A program made the position numbers and the translations under genes. Below are positions 1-11,896 of a stretch of DNA of 64,000 nucleotides, piece after piece. Location: the NCBI GenBank assembly GCA_008704415.1, contig VXIS01000009.1, positions 1-64,000 of the forward strand, written 5' to 3'. The stretch is from Sphaerosporella brunnea. Its lineage: Eukaryota > Ascomycota > Pezizomycetes > Pezizales > Pyronemataceae. Each line of letters opens with the position of its first letter. Position 1 is the first letter of the stretch. Under the pieces are notes generated by a model that was not told the origin of the DNA, did no database searches, and saw only the letters and a program-made list of their open reading frames with translations.

Positions 1-140
1 TCCTTGCCCAAACCTGTATTCAGGGGCCAGCTGGATGAGATATGCACCTAATGTGTCCACGTCGACACACAGCTCCCTGGCGTTTGCATTGGCCTTACCA
101 TTGTCAAAACGAAGGAAAACAGTCGGCAGATGATTGGTGG

Positions 141-671
141 TTAACGGTCTGTAAGAAAAGCAGAGACTCCATGAAGACGTGGCGGCGTGAAAACATGGAA
201 ACCCGCAGCGGACGTTGCGCACAGAAGGTGATTCAAGCGTAGGCGCCCTGGGATCAAGAGAATACAAGCTTTCAGCCACCGTACCCACCTACAACTAATT
301 CCCGGTGCCGGTTCGAAGGGAATGTGTGCTGCCACCGCGCTCTGCCGTAGACTCTCGCACTCTCTGCGTTTCCCCCTTGCCCAGTCGCATAGGGCTGAGG
401 CAACTGTCGTCCCCCCGCGGCTCGTGCTGGTGCTGGTGACTATACGCCTCCGCAACGACCCTCTGCCCCGTAGCGGCACTGACTCTTCGCTCTCTGCCTC
501 CGGACTGGGTTCCAGTTCTACTGCCGATGAACCCCTGGGCACGCCCTGCAGTGCAGCGTCGCAGTCCCTGGTTATTCCTCTGCTCCGAAAATCACGCAGC
601 TCCGTGCCGCCACCCGTCCTGGCTGTTGTGGTTCCGCCGTTCCTGACAGTTTGCCCACCGTGCCGCCCCAT
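141..671 (-). CDS. hypothetical open frame, 176 codons, unknown
   Basis: I do not recognise this frame. It starts at an ATG and runs 176 codons. The N-terminal two thirds are rich in Arg, Ser, Glu and Gly, which reads like a disordered region. The last third (after about residue 120) looks less protein-like and may be intron or 3' sequence read through. An opposite-strand frame at 322-774 is also open, so chance openness in GC-rich sequence is a real alternative. No neighbours or motifs help. Confidence 0.2.
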   Translation of the reverse strand: MGRHGGQTVRNGGTTTARTGGGTELRDFRSRGITRDCDAALQGVPRGSSAVELEPSPEAESEESVPLRGRGSLRRRIVTSTSTSRGGTTVASALCDWARGKRRECESLRQSAVAAHIPFEPAPGISCRWVRWLKACILLIPGRLRLNHLLCATSAAGFHVFTPPRLHGVSAFLTDR

Positions 672-2065
672 CGCCGTGGACCTGCCCTACTGTGAGTATG
701 GCGCCCAGATGCCACGTGTCTCAAGAATTTTTTCCGTTTTTTCTTCATTACTCACACGTTCTTCTCGGGGATAATTTTCTTTCGTGGACAGGTGGTTAGG
801 CGTCAGTTAATGTGTGCTTGTCCTTGGGCCAATCAAAGCGCGTTTTTGGAACGTGTGGACAGTAAGAGACACATATATATGACGTTGAATCAAAGTCGGT
901 GAGTACGATGGAGAATCGCCTTCTGGAAGACAAAACATCCGGCATCCGTGTGGCGTTGTTTGGGGGCATGGAGATTGGCGGTGAGTATACTACAGTACAT
1001 GGCACACGGCACTACGGACACTTCACATTGCTGAGCCAGTGTGAGCCTTGTTATATGCGCTGTTCACATATTTCACCGATTGGAGACCGTGACGTCGGTC
1101 GATACACGGCCAATAGAACTGTGGCTTCATGTTGTACGTGTAATACAAGGGGTGTCTATGTGGACCAGATAGAAAGATAGAACAGAACCATACAAAGAGG
1201 GGGTACACCGCCCCGTTCTATTTAGGGGAGCTATAGGGCGAAAGGTCACCCCCCCTCCATCATGAGACTTACCTCACAACCTCGCCGGCGACTGCCCATA
1301 TAGTGCAGAGAGCCGTTTTCCACCGTGAACTGTGCCCAATAACGTCCTTAAACCCTTCTCATGTCCACTGCGAAGAACGGCCTAAACAGGCAGTCTATTC
1401 TGCAACGCGTGAACACACGACGGAGGTGATGAAAGCGTGGGCGTACGTTACCCACTAGGACGATTGAAAAGCTGCTAGATGTGCTGCTTCACGCTGTGAC
1501 ACGAATTTAAACATACCTACTCTTGTCGGAGCGTATTGCGATTTGTGGGGGGCACAGCTTGTCGTGCCCACCCGGAGTCCAAAGGCAGCCAGAGCCTGAC
1601 AACGCCGAGTTGATGATGTCGAAACACGCTGATCGAAGTCGAACATCACCACCCCCACACACTTTTTGTCTCTATTTCTCCACTCGGAGTTTAGGTTGTC
1701 AGCCGGCAAATGCGCCTCCTTCCTCCCTCAGATCTATACGCCCCGCCAGCATCTCAAGTTCCTCCGCATGTATATATCGTTGCCGCTGAAGAGACAGCCT
1801 GTCTTTGTCTTACATCCCTACCCCCTCATCGATCATGGAATAACTTACCCACGACGCTGCAATGCGCAGATTTTCAACCGCGGTTACTGCCTTCTGCCCA
1901 TTTCAGCCTCTTATGTCACCGCCCTCAGGATACCGACCAGTTTGTAAACATCGATTGCGTATGTCAATTTTTTTGACCAGCGTATAATGCGACCATCGTG
2001 TGTCCGGACAGATGGTGTGGGTATGCTAAGTGCCGGCCAGTGAAGCTGTGTCGAATATGTAGGCT
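672..2065. other. intergenic, nothing recognised
   Basis: No convincing gene, RNA or repeat is visible. Only short open frames without motif or composition support occur. Confidence 0.5.
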
Positions 2066-2073
2066 CCCGGCGC

Positions 2074-2409
2074 CAGTGTTCCTAATAGCCGGCCCAAAAA
2101 GCCCGGCTGTGTGGGCGGGCTGCCAAAAGGCGACAGCCCCGCTGTCTCAAAATCACGACGGGCTGGCTGGCGGTCTGGCGGGCTGCCAAGCACTTTCGAC
2201 TTAGGTGAACCTGTGATACAACCATCAGTTTGACCTAGTTACGTCGTAAACCGAAGAAACTGAAGAGTCCGTTCCCCATAGCACATGATCCCTGCATCTG
2301 CTGGAAGCCAGCCCGACGTGGGCTGCAGCCAAACAGCCCGCCCGTCTTTTCGATCAGCCCATGCAGCCCAGCATCAGCCCGACGGGCGGGCTGGCTATTA
2401 GGAACACTG
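2074..2409. mobile_element. hAT-1 MITE, copy 1 (336 bp)
   Basis: This is a short non-autonomous hAT element. Its left end reads CAGTGTTCCTAATAGCC and its right end is the inverse. It is flanked by a perfect 8-bp duplication CCCGGCGC at 2066-2073 and 2410-2417, the diagnostic hAT target duplication. Both ends carry GC-rich subterminal repeats built on AGCCCG/CGGGCT. It has no coding capacity. A second copy of the same internal sequence lies inverted at 55849-56183. The ends match the autonomous transposon at 13123-15984, whose transposase is the likely mobiliser. The perfect duplication argues for fairly recent insertion. Confidence 0.93.
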
Positions 2410-2828
2410 CCCGGCGCGGACTCCGAGTGAACACACTTTGCACATAAACCACTCGGCAGCCAAACCATTGTAGCCACTGCGCAATCAACGAAAACAGAAC
2501 GGTCTTTCCGCTTATCTGGCGGTCGCGGCCCAATGTGTACATAGTCTATGCAAATGGCAACGGTGTTTGACAGTCAACATTACAGTCTACACCCTGGAAG
2601 GACATGGGGTATTCATTTGCGACATTCGGTGATACAGCGATCGGTGTTGACCTGTTCTACAACAGACTCGGTAACCGTTGGGCTGTGAGGTGGTCGGCGG
2701 GGATGTTATCACAACAGAAGACAATGTTTGTGGATGGCGTCACGGCGGAGTGGGACACATATGTGATCCTGATTGTGCCTCAGACATAGCTGATGCGCGG
2801 GCCGCAGTCAGGTGAGGTTAATGGGTCG
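2410..2828. other. short spacer between two hAT elements, nothing recognised
   Basis: A 61-codon open frame at 2604-2789 has no support beyond being open. Confidence 0.4.
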
Positions 2829-2836
2829 ATTACCGG

Positions 2837-3998
2837 TGGTGATGCAAACGAGCCGGCTCGAGACGAGCCCAAGGGGTGACTGGAGCCGGATCGTCAGTTT
2901 TACTGGCTCGGCTCGCGAGCGCGAGCCAAAGCTCGAGCTGGTGCAGAGAAATCATATTTTGAGGAGGGAGCACGCAGGCAGGCGGCAGTTCATGGCCATG
3001 TAAATTTTCTACTATGTAGTTATCCCAGGGTAGATCAGTGGGATAAGTCTGACAGGCCCGAAGAGGAGATGAGTGCTGCCTCGGTGTCTAAATGTACACC
3101 CTCCTGCATATCGTGGTCACTCCAAGTGGTTGCCCTCCTGACTCCCGGATGTGGTAGAACCTGCGGATGTTCGTACCCCCATTTTTCCCAGCTGTTTATT
3201 TCCGTATGGTTGAGCCAATGCTTAAGCAACAACAGAGCGCTGTTCGACTCCTCCAGAAGCCGGTTGCGTTTCTTTGAGCAATGGCAACATCGAACGAGTT
3301 CGAGAGGCTTCCTGTTGTCAGAACTAGAGCCTGTCTTCTTCTTCCGTCGCTTCGGTGATGAGCCTGGTTCAGCGTCAGATTCCGTGTCACCCTCTGTGCC
3401 GGAATCATGCTCATCTACTTCAAGTTCTGTGGTTTCCCGGCCCGGGGCATCCAGCGTTATTTCCCTTTCTGGCTCGGGGTTCCGCCTCTCGAAATATGAT
3501 CTTGCGGGCGTAGAGAAATGTTGTATATGATGAGGTTTTCAGTCCACTGAGTGTCCGTGCGCCAGCGGCGCTGTGTAATGTATCGATAGTACAGCTATTA
3601 GAACATGACCGTGTTTGTCAAGAAAGCGTCTTACCCAACGTCCACTGAGTTCTTTATAAAACCGACGCATGGCATCTTCCTCTGCTTGTGCGCTAAGCGC
3701 TGGCTGCTGTTCTCCGCACATGCTTTGTTTGATTTCTCAGGATGGGTGGGCGTCACTGTGCGGCGAGCGGTTGGGGGGGGAGGGTGGCGGGGACCGCGGA
3801 GTTGGGCGGTACTTCAGGGCGCTGCGGTCACCGGCGGAACCTCGTTCTTCCTAGAAAGCTCCAGAGAAGTCGAGCTGAGCACGAGCCCCAACCTTTTATG
3901 CTCGAGCTGCTTGAGCACAAAAATATGTACGTGCGAGCCGGCTCCAGCTCGCAGCTTGAGCTCCGAGCTCGAGCTGGCTCGGCCCGTTTGCATCACTA
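2837..3998 (-). mobile_element. hAT-2 element copy A (1162 bp)
   Basis: The terminal inverted repeats read TGGTGATGCAAACGAGCC and, at the other end, TAGTGATGCAAACGGGCC. They are flanked by a perfect 8-bp duplication ATTACCGG at 2829-2836 and 3999-4006. The subterminal regions are crowded with GAGCTCGAGC-type palindromes at both ends, a feature common for hAT transposase-binding regions. The interior carries a decayed minus-strand reading frame (3035-3721). It is the longest of four copies in the window; the others are at 30565-31323, 35530-36235 and 37953-38576. No complete transposase is present, so it is non-autonomous. Confidence 0.92.
3035..3721 (-). pseudogene. reading frame carried by hAT-2 copy A, one in-frame TGA
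   Basis: The frame is open for 229 codons from an ATG at 3721, apart from one TGA at 3541-3539. After the stop it is acidic (residues near 90-110 rich in Asp/Glu), then has a basic KRRKKK nuclear-localisation-like stretch, a CCHC cluster, and a tail containing LLLLKHWLNHTEINSWE. The same tail (LLLKRWLNH...DDWE) and an acidic C-terminus recur in hAT-2 copies C and D, so the frame belongs to the transposon. I cannot place it in a named family. It could be the C-terminal part of the hAT-2 transposase or an accessory protein. Copy B keeps only the region around the tail. Confidence 0.55.
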
Positions 3999-4006
3999 AT
4001 TACCGG

Positions 4007-6015
4007 TATTCAGCGATCAAGAACTTCACAAAGATTGTGGGTAATGATATGTGCGCCATGGTCATGAGGTGGATGATGCTGCCGAAAAGCGTGGGTAACC
4101 GAGCTGAAATATGGATGTCGTACAATCTCATATCTATCTTTCCGGCAGGCCAGCGAATACAGCTGATGATCTGTGTGCGACGGGTTTCTCGTCTACCAGC
4201 ACATCCGAAAGCAGTCCGTTTACACCATTCACCGATGAGAGTTTTTAATAACGATTGCGCCTACTACAACAACGTCAGAATGAGTGTGGTACAGATATAT
4301 TCGAACGGATTCGGCAAGTTTAGATCCAGCTGAATCAATGAAGTCGCAACGCTTGTCACGGAGCGCTACTATCGAATTCAAAAGCCTGCAGTCGGGTGGA
4401 TGCTTAGGTCTTGTCAAGCCTGTTTACTTAAACGACAGAACCGTTCTCGTGCCATTCTTCAAGCCATTGTATAATCGCAATCAACACGTGAAGCTACCCA
4501 ATCGATCAACGCTGAGATGTTATTCATCACGGCCTAGATCACAGAGCCTTTAAGCTTTCAAGTGTTAACCACTCCCTTGTGGAAGCACATGAGACTTACA
4601 GGTCTTGCGTGGTACGCACAACAATCAGATCCACCGAGTAGCTGGCCGACCGAGGATAGCGGGCATTCGTCCGGCAGACCATCTTCTGGCCGGATAGAAG
4701 ATATAGATTGTACCCTACACCTCCTTCCCACGGACCCAATCAACAGCCGAACACAGCGTACATCGTCGACATACGCTATGAGACCGACGGCCAATTGGGC
4801 AGGCCCAGCTCTGTATTCGACCTACAGCGAAAGTGAATTATCGCCAAAAATATCATCTTTCCACCACGCCGAAAGTACAGCCTGTCCTCGCAGTGTCTCA
4901 GGATAAATGCGCGGCTGGTGACGACCTTGTAGGTTGCAAGGAGAGGCAAGCTCACTCCCAGCTGGGAGTTTCAGCCACCACAGGACAGAGTTAGCCTCCT
5001 AGTTTCCCTTCTAAATATCTTACAACAAGAAGAGTGCCTCCTTATGCTGCTGCAACCTATCCACAGCCTCCCCTGTAGTGTTGCCCATGACCTGCGACAT
5101 GTTAGTAACCTGTGACTTTTTCACCTGACTTCCGACGGAAATAGGTGGCCAAATTCATAACTTTGTTTATAACTGCCGGTCACGGTTGATTTTGTATGGG
5201 AACTATTCTTGGCTCGAAGTGAAACCCAATGGCCATCAACGAAAGCTTGTTCGCTCCCCACACCATCAGGTATTTCTCGAGAGCTTGCCCGTGGCGAAGT
5301 CACTGCGCCATAATGGCTCTTGAAAACCCTCCAGGCGACGACTTAAGGAACACTCTGACCCACACTGGTCCTGTCATGAGCGCGGTTTAGACAATGGGAA
5401 CTTTTGGGATTCCTACACACTGTAACACACACATATATGCGTCTCGCGTGGCGGTTGTACGCAGTGGAGGGTGCTTTCCCTATTGTTCTATTCTTTCTGT
5501 CCACTAACGCCAAAGTTATGAACGAAGTCATGACTACTGAACAAAGTTACTAACCATGACCTGAACGTGAAGCCATTCACGGGCAACACTACTCCCCTGT
5601 GCAGCACCATCCTCGAGTTGGTGGCTGCATGGGATTCCGGTGACGCGACATTGTTGTCCTGCTTCGCTCATGGTGTGCACATGATTCCACCCCCTCTGAC
5701 AGTCAGTATTCTCTGCAGCCTCATGGGGGTCATGTTTCGTCGGAGGTAGCACTCGTGACGGGTGTGCGTTCGCTGGAAGATTGTGCCGTCGATGCGCTTT
5801 CACCCACCCAAGGCCGACGTAGCGGTCGCTGAGGACTGATGTTTGAATGGGAGTTTCCGCTGAATCGTGTTTGAAGTGACATTTGGCTCGTATCAAAATA
5901 CGATGTTGTACGGAGTGGTGGGTGACCCGCTATTTATACCTTCGCTCACTTATCACCACAGCAACCTCCGGTGAATGATAACACATGTAGAAAATGTGTG
6001 GGCACAACCCTAACG
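4007..6015. other. intergenic, nothing recognised
   Basis: Several frames of 60-120 codons are open on both strands, but none shows a domain, splice-supported structure or repeat relation that I can defend. Confidence 0.45.
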
Positions 6016-7275
6016 CGCCGTAACGCGGCTTTGTGCCGGTACCCCGGCTACGACTACCCCTTACCTCGGGACAAACCGCAAAGGCACAACCACACTTGCA
6101 CCACCCGAACCGCAACGACCACATGCAATCCATTCGGTGGATACATCACTGCTTCGCCACCGCCCAGCAGCTCCCGCAGGTAGGAGAGTTGGTGATGTTG
6201 TCCTTTTCGGCGCAACAAATCAAGTTCCCGCATGGGCCGCGGTCGACCTACTGCCCATCAGTGCATGCATCTCATGCGAGAAGCGCGTGCAGCGCAACTC
6301 TTACCGCTGGGGAGAAGCGCTGGCATCTTGCGTTAGTAACGTTTGTCACACGCTATGACCACCGCGAGCAGACACTCGTCAGCTTCCTACCCATAGTTTC
6401 ATACTCCGAGCGACCGGCAGGGTTTTCGGCGCCCACTTGGAATGCCGACACCTGGATGCGCAACGATGCTACCGAGGTCCAGAAGTTGTATCATCTTCCG
6501 ATCCCCGCGAGTCGCTGGTGTCCGCAGCCGAATCCGCACCCGCATGCCCCAGCGATTGCTTTCACGGATTGGATCAACGACCGCCCTTCGTGGCTCGCGG
6601 TGGCTAGCTCGACAGTCTTCATGTCAGACAGCGATGAGGTCAGTAGCTTGCGTGATCGATGACGCAGCACCTTCTGACTGCGTGAACTAGTGGCTGAGAC
6701 ATCCGAACGGGCCCATAATGATATGCGGCGGGCCGAACGAGGTGATGGCCATCCGGGACTTCAAAGACTCCGTCCTGCCAGTGGAAATAGTACGCATCTA
6801 GACACGAGGCGTTGCGCACCCGCCGGCAGTGTTCTACGTCGAGATCCCCGATTCCTTCGATGCACATGCAGTCGTGTTCAACTCTGCATGCGACGAGGAC
6901 CTGCCTCCCCCGCTTCCCGGCTCCTCGGGGCCGGACGATGACTGCATCCCCGACGATTGGCTGCGTACGTTCGATCCCGGGAAAGCCAGACAGGCCGTGG
7001 CGGACTGGTGCGCCTCCCTTGGCGAGGACGTTGGCGTCGCTGCTCCGGACAATGCGGACACGGGCGAATTTTCAATGCTGCAGGAAATCGCCGTTGGCGA
7101 GGAGGCATGTATGGGAAGTATGGTGACTACCGACGCCGCGCTTTGCGAAACTTGCATTGCGGTGCGTGGATTGTCCGTCTCAGCAAGCGTGGTCTGCCTT
7201 TGTGGCGCCCGGTGCGATGAATCGCTCACGGTCACCGACGACGACGGAGAGCTCGCCGAGATCACACCCGATTGA
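6016..7275 (+). pseudogene. three-exon gene of unknown function with one in-frame TAG
   Basis: Three exons join in one frame. Exon 1 (about 6016-6331) is Pro/Thr-rich, then contains RRVGDVVLFGATNQVPAWAA. Intron 6332-6371 (GTTAGT...GCAG) is only 40 nt. Exon 2 is 6372-6638 (89 codons, several Trp and Pro). Intron 6639-6690 (52 nt) has donor GTCAGT, branch CTGAC and acceptor TAG. Exon 3 (6691-7275, 195 codons) has NGPIMICGGPNEVMAIRDF, then a TAG at 6799-6801, then a Pro/Asp-rich segment and a Cys-rich tail. The frame reads smoothly on both sides of the TAG, so CAG-to-TAG decay or a sequence error is likely. Product is about 390 aa and unrecognised. The start codon was not found, because the frame is open back to a TAA near 6014 with no ATG. 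Confidence 0.5.
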
Positions 7276-9366
7276 TCTTGCAAGAGGCCGATGGGAAACG
7301 TCGAGGAAAGCATACGTATTGTCCTTATATAATCGCAACACTCGTTTGATGCCTGCCTGTGCCGACTCCTGATTTGCCCTCGCAGAGGCAGCTGCCCTAG
7401 GCCCGGTACTGCGCTGCTGCTTACAGTCTGCGGAGAGCAACTGCAATCTCAAGCACCGTTATGCCATCTGGGAGCTGCGGCGATGCCTCCTAGGGGTACT
7501 ACATACCCTGCGCACCGCGAGCCATCCCCCATCCACCCAATGCTCTGTCGTCCATGCACGTGAACTGTGAGCCGCAACGTCAGCAACGCAGCTAGCCCCC
7601 ACATACACTTGCGCTTTGATGCTGTGTCCTACAACCTCTGTTACCGCAAGCATAGGACCGTCACTTGTTGCATCGGCCCCAACGCTCAGCAATTGTTTCC
7701 GCTCCGAGGTACAACAATCTGAACGAGCTTCCCTTGCCAGCCGATGTGTGTCGACCCGGTTTCTAGTCCCGGCGCGAAAGAAGCCACATAGAAACACAAC
7801 AGACCAAATACGTTGCTTTGTGTTTCTCTTGACGCTCCGCCATTCGCCACAGGTAGTGTAAACGGCGGCTGCTGCAAACCTACAGCGTCTATCGCACGTC
7901 AAACACCAGCCCACGGGGTTTCCTTATCCCACGCTATCAACGCTTGCAACGACCCATCAGGGGCTGCCACGGACATGGCGATGCGATCTTTTGAAGTCAT
8001 GGGAACCACAGTGCGGTAGATGATGCGGTATTGATGAACAACATGCATTTATCACGGCAGAACTCGAACTCACCAGGGATTCCAGGGATCGCAATTGACA
8101 CGCCCTTAGGCATTGCAGCCCCCGAGGATAACCCGGGCCGCGGGCTGTGGGCGCGTCGTCTCCCTGGATATCATTGATCTCCACAGCTGTACCTGATTGC
8201 GGTGTGCAGAGCGGTCTTTTTCCGGCACCAACACCGGTCTGGACACTGCGGCACCTCAGAATATCCGACATTCAGGGGATACCGCCAATTTATGGAACCT
8301 GCATGTGTTTGGACGGCGACGCCAGGCGCCAGGGCCGCATGTTGGGCCTCTTGACATGTGGGAGGGGGGTAGTCTTCCCATCGAGGCACCGCGGCTTTCA
8401 TCCGATCGCGCATGCTTCCGAGACGCCGCCGTGCTTGGCTCTGATTGCGGGCGTGCTTGCGCGCGGCGATATGTCTTCGCGGGATGCGGCGAGTTTTGTG
8501 CCCGCTCTCACGAACGTGGGCGCACATCCGTTGTCCACAAGCAGTTGCAGACGGGTCACGTAAGCATGTACCAGTCGGCTATCACCGAGTCGCTGTCGGG
8601 GCTTGACGCATGTTGGATGCAACACCCTGAACACGTGTATGGCAACGCAGCAGCCAACAAGAATCTCAAAGAACCTGGCAATCACTGGCAGCCTGGCAGC
8701 CTTCCTGTTGGGATCAAAGTATAATCGGGCTCATTATGTGTGTGCAATCTGGTGAAAGCAGCTGCCGTAGATAAACCTGCCTCATCAGTCCACACTCACG
8801 TTTTCGAAACGGAATATTGCAACGCTTTCAATGCCAACATCGACAGCGATCAGCGGGGTCACGATCCGCACTCAGCTTCAGCAGCAATGGGCTCGGTTTT
8901 TTCAGGTTGTCCAAGAACCGTAGCGTTGCTGGAAAGCCGTAGGAGGGCGTCATTCGGAATCAGGGGATCTGCGTTTTTCTTCGGCTGGCTGTTTGTGGCG
9001 ACGTTGAAGTTATGCGCTGGAAGCAGGTATGCCGCTGTCAGGTGTCCACGGAATAAACCTGCGTGCTGTCACGCACGTGAATGCAGCATATCTGCTGACT
9101 GCGCAGCTAGGCGCTTTGCGCCGGTACCTGTCGTATTCTGACTATATCAGCATCACGATCACGGGACTCCAACTCTCCAGTCACGACTCAATCGCGTTTG
9201 ATATACCCAGACTCGGTGCATTGTGTCTAGCTCGTCTTCCTGGCCGCCGAAAATATACACGATGCCTTCCATGAGGTTTGGTTTTCATCGTGATGTATTT
9301 GGTCGCTTGCAGTCATGGCATATAGAGAAACGAGAGACTGTGCGACCCCCTAGGCCACAAGGCGCA
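7276..9366. other. no recognised gene; overlapping open frames
   Basis: Around 8147-8724 two plus-strand frames and one minus-strand frame are open for 118-175 codons at once. This means openness is not evidence of coding here. No motif, intron signal or repeat decided between them. Confidence 0.4.
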
Positions 9367-9711
9367 TCAGGAGCCCGCTGCTGCTTCTTCTCCTTCCCCT
9401 TCTGCTTCTTTTTGCCCCCCTGAGGTTTGCGGCTTGGTTTTGCCCGCTCCTCCTCCTATGTAGACGTTGAAGCGCACGGCAGCGTCTGGGCGGACCGAAC
9501 CTTTCAGCGCAAGTACGATCGTGACCAAACTGGCCGTGCTGGCATCGTATCTGTCGATGAGGGCGGCGAACTGCCGTTCAAGAAATCGCCGGGGAGCGGG
9601 CAGGCCGGACGGGAGTCCGAGTCCGGGTCCTGCATCCCCCGCAACGCATACATGTAGGAACGCAGAAGCCCTCCTCGCTTCGGCGGCGATCTGCCGCTGC
9701 TTCTCCCACAT
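9367..9711 (-). CDS. hypothetical protein, 114 aa
   Basis: Starts at an ATG at 9711. The N-terminal part (MWEKQRQIAAEARRASAFL) looks like an amphipathic helix. The middle is mixed and the C-terminus is Lys/Glu-rich with KTKP and QKEAEGEGEE stretches, suggesting a disordered charged tail. No family was recognised. An overlapping plus-strand frame (9467-9742) is shorter and less protein-like. It stands alone without neighbours. Confidence 0.3.
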   Translation of the reverse strand: MWEKQRQIAAEARRASAFLHVCVAGDAGPGLGLPSGLPAPRRFLERQFAALIDRYDASTASLVTIVLALKGSVRPDAAVRFNVYIGGGAGKTKPQTSGGQKEAEGEGEEAAAGS

Positions 9712-11880
9712 GGGCTGCGGCAGCCCGCTCTCTCGTCAATGACAAAAGGAGTACGGTTGCGAAGTACCTCCTTTCATGCTTCGTGGGAGTGACCTCATAT
9801 CCCGCACATCAGGCAGCGGGTGTCAGGGCTTCGCGATCAGGAGTGGCAGGGCATTGAAGCAAAAGTTGGTTCCGGGATGGAATCAGAGAGCATCAAGTTA
9901 CGGCTTGGCCCCGGTAAGCACGAAGCGTGAGGTGCGTACGAAGGACGTGGCCGATGATCTTCGTTGTGGGTTTCCACAAGTCGTAACGTGAGTTCCCGAT
10001 AGGCCCAGCGCTTGGCTGTTGGCCAGAAGGTTTTCATAAAACACCCGCTCGGGGTTTTCAATAGCCATAAATGTTTGACTGGTTTTTGGGGGTCGTTTAT
10101 AGCTATGGGTGTTATGAGGTGTTGCATATTTGCTTGACTATCAGCCACGCGCGTGTATAGATCCGGGCTGAACCTCGCAGAAATCTACGCTGGCTTCCGC
10201 GTTTTGGCAGCGCTATTGACAACGCTGCCTGCCAACGACAGTGTGGTGAATAGCTAAAGGGACTCGACGTGCACTTCTCCTAGCGCACAATTTCGGTTGC
10301 CACATGGAGCATAGATGCTGAGCCTGTCTCGCAGCCACAGAAACGTTATCGTCCCGCACGTCGTTTGTGCCTGGCGCCCGACGAGCAGCCGGATGCTGGG
10401 TCAAAGATGAGCTTCTCCTTGCCGTCTGCTGGCAAACACTGGCCTTCGGAGGCGCTGTGCGGTCGAAAATCCAATGCCGTCCGCCTTGATGGTTATTTGT
10501 TGTTTTTTTTTTTGTTTAAATTATATTTAATTCTATTACTGGGGCCTCAGGCCCTTCTAAAGAAATATCGCACCTGGGATAGTGGGACAAAGGGGAGGCA
10601 ACAACCTGGAGCCGTAATTGGGACGAAGTCCAACTTTGGTGGAGTCTAAGAAAGCCCGCTGGAATGACCGTGGTATAGTATTCCGTGCACACTCAGAAAA
10701 ACCAATCATCCCATCTACCACGAAGGATTCGGCCCCGTCACTTATCACAGAGGGGCGTAGGTACACCGATATTGCCGATAGACTCTCCAAATGGCAAGTC
10801 TGGCCGCACGGCGGCTCCTTTCCGGGCACTGCGTGTAAAAGGAAACTGCACGCGAACACGCGATTGACGTTTCGGTGGCTCACGGTGGCCCAGGGTCCGG
10901 CATCGCTGAAAATGCTGTTTTGACAGACCGGAATAGGTAGTAGAAAGGAGGGGACCAGTTGCGTTTCGTTTTAAGGTCAGGGGTGTACACCTCACAGCGC
11001 TGGTGTGACCTCAGCACATGAGCCATGTGTGGTTATTTCTCAATTGCGGTGGCGATGGGGCGGCCGGGATTGCTATGCCATCGGACTGAAGAGTAGCGGG
11101 CGGCGGAAGGAGAGGTGGACTGCAATTGACCGACTGTTTTCAACAGCCGGCCTGGCCGTTAAAATAGGCCGCCTGGGCTAGCTTTTGGCTCAGTCCGGCT
11201 GCCAAACGCGGGATCACTGAGTGTGGGTTGTGTCTTAAGATTTGGAAGGCCGAGCGAGTGCAGAGCGATAAGCAGTGATGCATCAATGTGTGGTCACTCT
11301 CCATACTTGTGGGTCCAACAACAGCTCACGCAACCCACGGCCAGCCCGTCGAAGTGCGGGTTGAAAAGGCAGCGTGGCATTTTGAATAGCCGAACCCACA
11401 GCAGGAAGGCTGTCCGAGACTTGGTAACACTCGCGCGCAGGCCTATCTTGTGAATTTGCTTACAAACAGCCCAGTCCTGACACAACACAATTCACTCGGT
11501 ATCTCACTACCCTTTTTAACGACTTTCCGCTCCTGCTGAGTGGGTGGATACTACTTCCGTCAGAGTTGACCCGCGTTCTGGTTGGCGGATAAATCTGGGG
11601 CGTCTCTGAAAAGTGTTTCAGTCGTGTCGATGGTCATAGCTCTGGTCATTGGGTCGGAGAATAGTTCGGATCGAATAATACTCGGTTGTTATGGATAGCT
11701 GCTTACCGCTGGCTGCCTGGCCGCCTACGTCCCGCTGCACCAGCAGCTGCTGTTTACCGCTCGCCACGACTGGGAGAATTGCCACTCCGCAGGAGCGTTA
11801 TCGTATGGGGGGCTCTGGCTGACGACGTGGGCAATGTCGACCGTGTAGTTGAGTCATTGAATAAGTTCAATCATTCTTGT
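9712..11880. other. no gene recognised; T-rich tract and possible eroded hAT-1 fragment
   Basis: A T-rich tract lies at about 10496-10540. At about 11130-11217 a short stretch begins CTGTTTTCAACAGCCGGCC and ends GGCTGCC...GATCACTGA, loosely resembling both ends of the hAT-1 MITEs; it may be an old, shrunken copy. Nothing else stands out. Confidence 0.3.
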
Positions 11881-11896
11881 TTCGATGTCAGCCTAG

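Noticed and set aside
322..774. Plus-strand 150-codon frame near the left edge
   Set aside because: It is antisense to a more protein-like minus-strand frame and its composition is mainly the complement of that frame.
8147..8724. A gene in the 8.1-8.7 kb region
   Set aside because: Three frames on two strands are open together and no start, splice site or motif favours one.
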